64,000 nucleotides of DNA from Tyto alba. Lineage: Eukaryota > Chordata > Aves > Strigiformes > Tytonidae. Shown in pieces: positions 51,361 through 61,411 of the stretch. The stretch is from contig NW_024881313.1 of NCBI RefSeq assembly GCF_018691265.1, forward strand, positions 15,245,518 through 15,309,517, in the 5' to 3' direction. The notes under the pieces are model-generated. The model saw nothing but the letters and a program-made list of their open reading frames with translations. It searched no databases and was not told the DNA's origin. The position numbers and the translations under genes were made by a program. Position 1 is the stretch's first letter; each line of letters starts with the position of its first letter.

Positions 51361-54300
51361 CTAGATTTGAAAAATAAATTTAAAAAAAGTTATTAACACA
51401 GACATTCCTACAGAAACACTTTTGACTACATTTGTCTAAAAAACTTAATTTAAAAAAACAGTAAAGGGAAAATTTTGAAAGCACATTCATTTTCTTACTT
51501 CCTGTTGGATGTCCTTATTCTCCACCCACCCACAACTATTACAACAGATGCAATAAGGCAAATATAAATAATTCTTTTAGCAATTATAACCATTACAACA
51601 GGAAGTCATCAGGGCTGGTTTAATCCTCTCCAAGACCTATGAAAGTGGCAGTTCCCCCTCACCATTTGTTACCTTTCTGGGTACAGTTTCTAGAAAGTGA
51701 CAGGAAGGGAAATCCAGATTGTCCTCGGAGGGACCTTACCAAAGAAGGGTGATGATCTGTTCATGACGACCACACACAAGACAGGCAAGCAGGAGACACC
51801 TCATTTCCCCTCCCTTTGCCAGAACTACTCTCAAGGACATCAGTGCTGTTCAGGGCACTTGTGTCCAGTCTGCATTTAGGCTTCCCTAGGATCTGACAAA
51901 ACATGTACTGGAAAAACATGGTCTTCTTCCAGATTTACAGCGTGTCCAAGTCTAGCCCCTGGGCAACTCTCAACTGGGCTATCGCTGCCCACCTTCCAAA
52001 AGTCAATGCCCTAAGCTGCCTGGCTACTCCCCTTGCTCTATTCAGGTGGCTGCCTTTCCTTCCAGGTGTTGCAGGCAAAACACATCTGAACAACAGCCAC
52101 TACATTCAGTAACACTTTCAGGTTTCAGAGCACAAGTGTTGTACATCCCACCCCACAAAGTCCCAGATTTCCATGGCACGGGAAGGGGACAAAATGGGCA
52201 ACCTGTAGTTTTGCAGCCAACCTCTAAGCCTGGGAGTAACTCCTGAACAGAGTCGGCTCTGTGCCAAACAGCCCCACGCCGCAGGGTGCCACCTCGCTCC
52301 TGCCGCCTACCAACCTGGCACGAGGCAGAAGCAGTTTCAGTAGCTCTCAGGAATCAGACGTATAGTGCCCATCTCTGCCCACCTCCACAAGCAAAACCAG
52401 GGGTCGGCACAGCCTGCTTCTGCCCTGCCACCAACTATGCCACGCACCCGGGTCAGTGGGCACAAGGGGGTCCAAATGTGAAACAAAAAGCCACCATCCT
52501 TCCCTCAAACCAAATCTTAACAAAACAAACACCAATTCCCAATAGAAAAGCAGTGCCTTTAATCTTTTACCAGAATTTCACTGTTACGGTGTTCCATGAA
52601 GAGAGAATTTATTGTTTTAAGAACTTACTCCTCTTAGTCTTTCCTCCACACTAAATAAACAAGTCCTGTGGTGCTATTTCTTGAGCTGGAAATAGACTCC
52701 TCTCACTCTGAAACTGCTGTGCTCATGAGACCCTGCGGAGCCTTCTTCTGAACTATCTATTTATTGCACATTCTTCAGAGAATTTCAGCCCATATATGGC
52801 TGCTTTCTGCTTCCCAGTTGCCCACAGAAATAAGGATACTTCACAGTTGGTAACAGAAAAATCACCTTCTCGCTTCTCTCACCAAATTCCGAGAAATGTA
52901 TATAGTAAGTGTTCAACTCATTCAGCAACTATCATCTCTCTCCCTCTCTTACACTGAACAACATTGGCCTCATGATCAATAGTAACAAAATACTCACCAG
53001 GACAATATCTAGCACAGCCCACATTTAGTTTCTCTATTGCCACACCCTAGATGATCAGATTCTAGGGCACTGACCCTCACTGTTCAGTTACAGGTAGTGA
53101 AACACCTTTTTGATTGATTGTAATAACATCTGGTAACGCTCAGATAACCTCTTTCAGGCATTTCCCTAGATGTTATGAAGTATGTACAGAAAGTTATCCC
53201 AGTGTTTTGATGGATCTTGGCAAAAGTATCAAGTGAATGTACCAAGAGAGTTTTGTGCTTGTTATGGCTGGTACTGGGCCAAGTGTTTCAGTGTACATAC
53301 AAAGCTACCTTTAAACTTAAATATAGTCAGAAGAATGACTAAGGCATGAGAGAAATTATTTTACAATATTTCTGCAGATTACAATCTGCTTGCTCTTACA
53401 CCTTTGAGTAAAACTCAAATTGTTTAACAGAGCTGAAGTTTAATTATTACCAGATAAAGTTTGCCATGTTGAGTAAAACAAGATCTTCCTTGCATGACAG
53501 AACAAAATAAACAAAGACAACTTCACTGCACAAACCACAAACAGTGCATACCTCTAAGTTTAAGAAAAAAAATTAGTGTCGCAGTGCAGATACTGATACC
53601 CACAGTTTTTTTCTTAGCCACTGGACCACCCTCCTTATTCTGTGTTTTTAGAAAGAAATTAAGTAGGCCATGTCAAAAGTTTTTACGCTTCAGAAGCAAA
53701 CTGTGTGCAAAAAAAACATGCTATTTACAGACATAAGGGGACTTGGGGGAGCACTTCCCCTTGTACTACCACATACAAACATAAGGCACATTGCTGGAGA
53801 ACTGTAGTGCTGGTCAACTGGCTGGTGCTTCAGTACTGATTATTGAATATCATCATTCCTTCATATTAAAAGCAAACTGAAACAGAGAGGTATTTTCAAA
53901 AGGTCAAGCCAGCAATGACTGAAGCAACACAACCAATGACACAACATGTGCTTAAAACACTGCTAAAGAGAGATTTGTTTCAGTGCAGGTCAAATAATGC
54001 CGCATACCTAACCATTTGATATGCCCCTTCCCTTGGCTTTGGTGACTTCCTCACATCTATGCCCCCAGAGAAATATTTCATGCTTGAATTACTTTAAATC
54101 TTGACTAATTAACTTGGGATTTATTTATATTTTTTTGAATGCACACAACTTTTAGAATCAAACACTAAGAGCTGCAGGCACCTCAACCTAAATCATAAGG
54201 TATATATGCAGTGTTTGGCAAATATACAGAAGTGATCTTTCAGCAGTTGGTCTGCTTATTTTTATATGCTTTATCATCAGAAATGTGGAAAACATCAGTG

Positions 54301-55929
54301 ACAGCATTTAGGCTTGCATCACTAGGATACTGACTATAACAAGACCTAAAACTCCTCTCGCCAGAAATATTTTAACACTGCAAACATGCTATCTGATAGC
54401 TATTCCCAGCCACAAAGGAAATCTTTTCACCTGATCTAGCTTAACAAATCTCAATGGCATTTGTGATGTAAAGTTGATTTAGGAGCTCTATATCTTTCCC
54501 ACTTGCTGATAAAGTGCCAGTAAACCACAACGGAAACTCTGTTATTTTCCTGACAGTGAGGGCACAGTTAAGTATCGTGTATGGAATCAGTGTTTTTCTC
54601 AGGCTGCTTCATTCGAACCATGAAGATGCAAACACAAAGGACTGAGTTCTGGAGGCAGCCTTGGTTTAGCCTGCATCCCAGCAGAAGCTCAGGCTGCTCT
54701 CCAGGGAGCCTCTAACAGAATGGCTTCAGGGCTGATACCAGCCGTGAACTATTTCAAAAAACACTGTGGATATTTGCCCAGTTGGAAACTGATCAAGCCA
54801 GCAAACTCACTTCATGTTGGTAAGAAAAATAGAAGTGGTTTTATTTAAAATAGTCTTGACAGAGTTTTGTGAAAACAGCACCTGTAGCTTCCTGCCCAGG
54901 AACAGGGAAACGCAGTAGCAGGGTTGGGGAGGGGATAGAGACAGAAATTCAGAGGGGGTTTTTTGTGGTAGATTATTCTAATTTCTCTCTAAAACACAGC
55001 AATGAAAATATCTTCCCATAATGTTGCCAGGTAGTTGCACATTTTGATTATTTTCCACTGGAAGTTAGTACACTATTTAAATATTAGTTAGTACACTATT
55101 TAAAGAGCACGTTTGAGGATTTTCCTCCATGTGATGTTCAGTATTTTGTGCTGATATCATACTGGCACCTACCCAGAAGCATTAGCAATTGCCACTTAAT
55201 TCTCACTGTGTTCTAAAATAAATACACTATTTCTACAACAGTAAAAACTGTAATTGAATTAATTTGGGTACTGAGAGTATGTACAGATGTCCTTTACAGC
55301 AATTAAAGCTTTCTTTCCATTATTCACTAGCAGGTTTACATTCTATCAAGCAATTCAAACCAGAAATTAATGGCCATACCATTTCTACACATAATACCTC
55401 TTACATCTTTCCCTTATAATACTGTACAGTGGTAGCATATTTCAGGACACAATTAGCAAGATGATGAATCTTGAAAAGAAAACAATAAACTGAATTCTTA
55501 CAAAATGACAGAATTTTTTACTAATGCTTCCTGTGAATTATATCTAAAGTGAGATTAGACTTACTAGAAAAGCAAGGCAAAATGTCTGAGAAACAGGTAT
55601 TTTGTGTGAAGAAGATTAAATGGATTTAGTGGTGCCACATAACTGTAACATAGAATGTTGAGAAACATTTTTTTCCTTTAAATCAAGTTACAGTAATTGA
55701 ACTTAGCTCTATTAATATAATCAGATGACACAATTAATGGGATCTGTAATGTAACAAAAAAAGCAAATAAATAAGCAACAAACAACTAATGAAAGTTCTG
55801 CAGGGATTACATCTAGACATTAGCATAACACTGACTTGAAAGGAAAGAGGTAACAGACCAGAGAGCCCTTTGCCTTTGACACCAGCAATAACTAAATAAA
55901 ATAATCAACAGCCCACAAAAACAACATTT
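51361..55929. other. Sequence upstream of exon A, no exon recognised
   Basis: This is intron or 5' flank of the ACAD gene. A GC-richer patch lies at about 52,240-52,530. I looked on the minus strand for an exon ending on a codon boundary and encoding the usual FR-x-x-VR helix and found none convincing; weak candidates are recorded among rejected items. Confidence 0.5.
55064..55104. repeat. Local direct duplication, 18-bp units 23 bp apart
   Basis: GTTAGTACACTATTTAAA occurs at 55,064-55,081 and again at 55,087-55,104, separated by five bases. Exact identity suggests a recent slippage or microduplication. Confidence 0.9.
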
Positions 55930-56800
55930 CTCCTTGCAGTTTTATTCACAACCACCGACAGCAATGACTGCATGGTGAGACAACTCGGCATCATAGGGAC
56001 ACCAGTGCTGAGAACAAGGCAGCATTTTAGCAAGACGTAAGGCAGAGTTGAGGTGGTCAAACCCCATGGGTCACCTATATATGCTATGAAACCTGGCTGC
56101 CAAAACCCACCCCATGGGTACATGGCAGCCAGGACCCCACCGGCAAGGTCCTTGCCGGTTGTGGTGCTGAAGCCTGTACAGGGCCTCTCAGCTGCTCCTC
56201 AGGAGGGCTTTATATATCCAAACAGGAGCTGTGTTTTTCCCACACACTGGTTTCTGTTTGGGTCCGCCCAAGGCATGCAGTCCAAGCACACCAGAATTAG
56301 CTTTCCAACATAAATTCCCCGTTTCTTCTTGCTCCTGGGCTTGAAGGTTGTGGCCCTCTTTGACTGCCTCACAGTTCCTCCAAACCCCTAAATGAAGTTT
56401 GGTGACCAATACTTTCCCAGTAATACTCTTCAGAAAGGTAGGGAAAAGGTGCAGGGTAGGAGAGTGGGATGTGAAAGCACATTCAGGGCAGAACCAGGTG
56501 GGTGAGATGAGGTCAGCTCTTCATAGCTGCTACCTACTAGAGAGGCTATGGAGAGACTGTCACTTCTGCCATGACACCTCACTGATGAGGATGTCTACTG
56601 GCACGTGGTGGGCAAAGTGGGGTCCTGCTGTCCTTCTTGCACTCATGAGGTCCCCCCAGTGCTGGCGGGTTGCTCCTATGCTTCCAGTCCCCACGACACA
56701 TGCTAAGAGACTCTAGCAGAAGCCAGGAGCTGCCCAAGTGCCGGATCACCCAGCCTGGTGATGATGATCCTGGACCCACAGCAGTTGGTGCCCCAACGGA
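55930..56800. mobile_element. Possible LTR/endogenous-retrovirus fragment
   Basis: This block is clearly richer in GC than its flanks and contains promoter- and polyadenylation-like signals: TATATATG at 56,077 and TTTATATAT at 56,210 on the plus strand, and AATAAA on the minus strand (complement of 55,941-55,946). At 56,786-56,799 TGGTGCCCCAACGG resembles a retroviral primer-binding site of the Lys-tRNA type, with changes. The inverted-repeat cluster at 56,061-56,159 lies inside. No gag, pol or env frame is recognisable nearby and I cannot name a family or fix the ends or strand, so this is a weak call. Confidence 0.3.
56061..56159. repeat. Cluster of tight inverted repeats and an 11-bp direct repeat
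   Basis: ACCCCATGGGT occurs twice exactly (56,061-56,071 and 56,109-56,119). CCTGGCTGCCA (56,092-56,102) pairs perfectly with TGGCAGCCAGG (56,123-56,133), an 11-bp stem with the second direct-repeat copy in its 20-nt loop. ACCGGCAAGG (56,139-56,148) pairs with CCTTGCCGGT (56,150-56,159) around a single base. A TATATATG box lies at 56,077-56,084, just before the first stem. This density of structure is unusual for this AT-rich locus and fits a transposon terminus or LTR R-region better than plain intron. Confidence 0.85.
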
Positions 56801-59800
56801 AGAGGCAATCATTTGGTCTCCAGTAACATCACATGCAGAGGCAGAGGCAGTACATGACCTATAAGACCACAACAGGTCACAAATAACCCCATCGCACAAA
56901 GATGATTTAACCACACAGCAGGTTGAAAATATCCCCTGCAGTGCTAACCTTGCCTGCTCATACAAAGTTATTTAGTGCACTTTCTTCTGGCAAGCAAAAT
57001 CCAATATTACCAGCTTGCCTGAGGTCTGAAGTGATCTAGAGAGCAAAGCTGCAACCTACCGCTTCCTCTTTCAGGATGCATCGTCAACACAGGGTGGAGA
57101 TTTCCAGGAAGTTTTCCAGGACCATTTTCTGGGGATTAGGGGTTTTTGTTGTTGGTTTGTTTGGTTGTTTTTTTAAATACTAGTTGAAACAAGAGGGATA
57201 GCCCTCACTCCTCTTATATACACATTTTTATTGGTTAGGACTCACCTAGGAGATCCGTGTAAAAAACAACTCACCACTACGAAAGGGGTCCTGTCAGGGT
57301 AGCAAATGTTCTAGATGCTGCCAAAACAATTCTCCCCTTTGCATGAGAATGACAAGTCTCCCTCTTGATTTCAACGTGAAAGATTTGGCATTTGGATACA
57401 ATCCGAGTCTCTTATTTTGTATTCACACTTGACTAGCCAGCCAAACGTGTGATGCGACACTCGGGCAAATGACTGTCTACGAGTTGTCACTAAAGAATTT
57501 GCCCTGTTTGAGTACAGCATTTGGGACTGGACCTCAATGATAATATGGAAACTTCTGTACTCTGAGCTGTCATCAGATTGTTGCTGGGAACAAGCCAATA
57601 AAATGTTTTCCACAATGATAGAGGGTTGAACTGAAAAAGTTCAATTTAAGTGTAGACATCCATTTCATGACTCTGTGAAAAACACTTGGCAGAAAAAAAA
57701 AAAAGTCCTAAAAGCAGCATATCCAAATAATTAAAGAACAAAAATGAAATAATTTTGACTCTTTTTAAAGCAGCATGATTCATTTTACAAACCCCAAACC
57801 AACAAGTTACAAAGTTATAATCTAGATGGCAGTTCTTTCTAAAGCCTCAATATTTTCAAGCCATCGTCAAGATACTAAATAATGCGAGTGCAGCACAGAG
57901 AATATGGAGGAAACAGCAGGAAAAAACCCACAGTATTTAGACTTAAAGTTAGCTTTAAGTTAACTTAAAACTTTATAGCTAGTAGCAATGAATCTAGAGA
58001 GTGTGGTATAAACTTTAACATAAAGGTTTGAAGCAAACCAGCTTTGATTTCTTTCCATATTTTTCTATGATTACTGGAAACATTTTGTTACTCTACTTAG
58101 AATTTTCAATCTAGTTTCCTCTGTGTGAAAACCTAAAATGAATGAGGAATTACCACACATACCCATGTCTTTTTTTAAAAGCCTGTACTGTACTTGAAGG
58201 AAAAAACGCCACCCAAATCATATCATCAGTTTACTCTTCATCTCTCTTTATTATATTTTTTTCCCTATTATAATGGAGGACTAACAGGTCTAATCTGAAA
58301 TGTGATTTATTTAGCCCATATAATCAAGCTTACTGGTATCATCCCAAGCACATTCCATAGGATGGGATGCAGAGGAGAGACACACAGACTGAAATTCATG
58401 GACTAAAAAGCAATCACATAAAAGCCCTGGGTAAATAAATGGTATTAAGCAGTGGGATGGGCTGTCCTTATCAGCATCTTTTTGAACACTAAAACACTTC
58501 TGAGCAAGGAATGAGTGGTTGTAGAGTTACTTAAAAAGAGAAGGTAGGAAAGCGGTTCTTGAAACTCTGTCCTTCTTTCACAAACTTTGAAGAACATGCC
58601 AGGCACTCATACACCAGGCAGGACAGCTGCCAACACCCACCCCTTGGAAAGGTCCAGAAGACCATGCTCTGCCCTTCAGTTCATTTTGGTCTCCCCAGCT
58701 TTTCATGCATTTCACATGCAGAACCCAACCTCTCCTGCAGGGCAAGATGTGAACAGCCCAGTGAAAAAAAACCTGCAGGATGAAAAGGACACTTCAAGCG
58801 AGCCCAAAGATATCACTAAGAAGAAAACAAAAAAAGCCAAGTCAGATAGAACTACTTTTTCTCTCTTTTTTTTTTTAATTACATACTTAAAAACCTTGAA
58901 CAGATGTTGATAAGCAAAATAATGGTTCCACCTACCCTATTTAAATGCACTGCCAGTCCCCTTGCCTTGGTGTGATTACACAGAGATAAGGTTAGGACCA
59001 CACCGAAGTACCTGGCTGAGCATGGGCTCCATGGCACTTATGCTCACCACTCCCTTTTATCGTGAGCTGCAATGCTGATATTTTGCTTGTAAATGCACTA
59101 AGCATTGACAGAATAGAGACACATCAACCACATCAGGTATGTTACATAATCTCCCCTCCTGAATCTACTCTGCGCACGTGTGCTCATTTAGGTGTAAACA
59201 CAGACGGATTTCAGGCTGTTTAGCTTTCCCCTTCTCCCTTTCCTAATGGTCGGTACATAATCTTGAGGCATTAGGAATTAAGGAAGAAAAAAATCATTCC
59301 AGCTTAGCACTATAAAGCTGGTTCAAAAGGGCAGATAACATGTCCTCGCTGGTGCCTTGACTATCCTTAGGATACTTCTACTTTAGGATACTTCTCTGTT
59401 CGTTGCTGCAAAGCGAGGGTGAACAGGCCTGGCTCACGTCTGGGTTTCTCCACTGCCACTGCACATAGCTGTGGCCAGCACTGAGCTTTCAGAGGAACTT
59501 CCAGTGGATTTAAAACCAATATTCAGTAGACTCATGTAAGAGAAAAACAGACAAATTTCCTGAGTGCTGGAAAATATATGGCTGAAATGGAAAGACATGT
59601 ATTTAAAATTGATTAAAGCACCACAATTTCTTTTTGTACCTTCAATTAAGCCGTGCCACAGGCAACAAAGGAATCATGCAATCTGCTACAGCACTGGGTA
59701 CCAAAGACTGCAGTGATCAGCAAATACAGGAACAAACTGTTACTAAATGAAATTTTTTCTTTCTCAAGGGGAAAACAAAAATTAGCGGAGGGAAAAAGCC

Positions 59801-61307
59801 ATATAATGTAATGGTCGGCAGCATCTCATTATATAATAAAACATACCTGTCCTCATCTATTTTTAAAAAACCTGATTTTCAGAGAAAAAAGTTTGCACTT
59901 TATGAGTATTCTGAAATTTTGCCTGGCCTATCCATTTGGCAGTAACTGGACACACTTCTGTTTAAATCATCATGTTTCTTCCCTTTCACTGCAACACAGT
60001 TCCTCGCAACATACCTAATACATAAAGCAAAGCTCATTACTGGTTCAGAAATTTGAATACTGCAAATCTTTTGGTCCCATACATCTGGCTACAGTCTTTA
60101 CTTCAGGAAACAAAAAAAAAAAAAAAAACCAACCAAACCCTGAATCAACCACAAAGTTTTGTGCCACCACTTACTGAAAACTTAAAAACCTACAAGTCCA
60201 CCAGGGAGTGCAGAAGCATTTGCTGCCCCTCCACCCTGTGCAGCTGCTGGCACACCTGGGAGCCCCAGCACTGGAGCAGAGGGCACACATCATGACCATA
60301 CTAAGAAAATAAAAGGCCCAATTCAGGACCTCAACCTTTTCCTGAGGAATGAGATGCCAGAAGACCAGCTCCAGCTGGGGAGGGACCCACATGATCCCAG
60401 CCAAGCCCTCCTCCCTCCCTACATCTTCCTTCTCAAGACAGCTGCATAGGCAGATCCCTCCTGCAAAAGACCTGAGTGCCTTGACAGTCTCTACACACTC
60501 CTAACCACAACTCCTTCAACTGACCTAACCAAGAATATGGCAGAAAAGGGAGGATCCCAAAATTGCTGCCCACTCTGGACTCCCAACAACTGCAGCTACC
60601 ATACTAAAATCTGTCCTCCCGCAGAGGGTAGGAACACATTTGCAAAGTGCCCCGAGATCAGGCAATCGAGTCTGTATTTAGTTACATGGAATCTCTCACC
60701 TTACCTCCTTTGAGCTCATGCTGATTGTATTTTACTTAAGCTACCTCTCTGCCTCATTGGTAATAGCTACCATATCTTCCATTCAGCACACCACAATGGG
60801 CAAAGCAATATGCTGTGGAAAAAGCATTTCTCACTTGATACTTAACACCATGGGTTTTAAGCCATGTGGAGTCCTAGTGTTCCTCTTGGAGGTGAACCAT
60901 GTGTGCACATGGTGTCACTGTGGTGGAAAAAAATAGGTCAAAGAAATCCCCTTTTCCACCTCCAACCAGCCATTGATTGACTGCGTTCAAACTTATCCAC
61001 AACAACCACAAATTCTGTTCATAAGAAGTGTGTTTCTCTGTATTTGGTAACAAAGCAACCTCTCCAGTTGCCCTGTGAGGCTGTCCACAGCACCAATCTG
61101 CAGAACACATGATTTCAGTTTTAATCTTATCACTAATCTTCCCACATACACAAATTACAATATATCTAAAACCTCCCACATGGGACTGTCCCAATCAACT
61201 TGACCTTCAACTGGAGGGCTTATCCCAGAAGGAACCAGAATGAGCACAAACCACACACTTTCACAATATAATAAGCAAATACTTTGGTTTTTTGGTTGTT
61301 TTTTTGT
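56801..61307. other. Sequence upstream of exon A, no gene recognised
   Basis: AT-rich to mixed sequence with a G/T-rich simple stretch at 57,140-57,175 and the A17 tract at 60,112. No CpG-island promoter, exon or known repeat could be recognised. Confidence 0.5.
60112..60128. repeat. Poly(A) tract, 17 A
   Basis: Uninterrupted A17 followed by CCAACC units, upstream of exon A. Confidence 0.95.
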
Positions 61308-61328
61308 GTTTGTTTGTTTGTTTGTTTT
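61308..61328. repeat. (GTTT)n microsatellite
   Basis: Four to five GTTT units continue a T/G-rich stretch that begins near 61,284; it precedes the 16-bp hairpin. Confidence 0.95.
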
Positions 61329-61373
61329 CCTGGCCTGGCATACAGGGAACCCAGAATTAATGAGAACAAGTGA

Positions 61374-61411
61374 GTCCTATGGATAACCAAGGGCATGGTT
61401 ATCCATAGGAC
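61374..61411. repeat. Perfect 16-bp inverted repeat with 6-nt loop
   Basis: The left arm is GTCCTATGGATAACCA (61,374-61,389) and the right arm TGGTTATCCATAGGAC (61,396-61,411), exact reverse complements, with the loop AGGGCA between them. The flanking bases do not pair, so the stem is sharply bounded. It lies about 45 bp right of a (GTTT)n tract, in the intron or 5' flank of the ACAD gene. Possible origins are a template-switch event, a small hairpin transposon relic or an RNA structure; the sequence does not decide. Confidence 0.9.

Noticed and set aside
51673..51730. Candidate exon just upstream of exon A on the minus strand, ending CCCAGAAAG/GTAACA in phase 0 with FLETVPRK before IIDKEI
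   Set aside because: It superficially mimics the FR-x-x-VRK helix but has one extra residue and lacks the conserved Arg. An in-frame stop lies close upstream and no convincing acceptor is present.
60705..60719. Candidate initiating exon MSSKE with donor GAG/GTAAGG on the minus strand
   Set aside because: Five codons without promoter, CpG island or the expected N-terminal helix; good donor-like sites arise often by chance in 12 kb.
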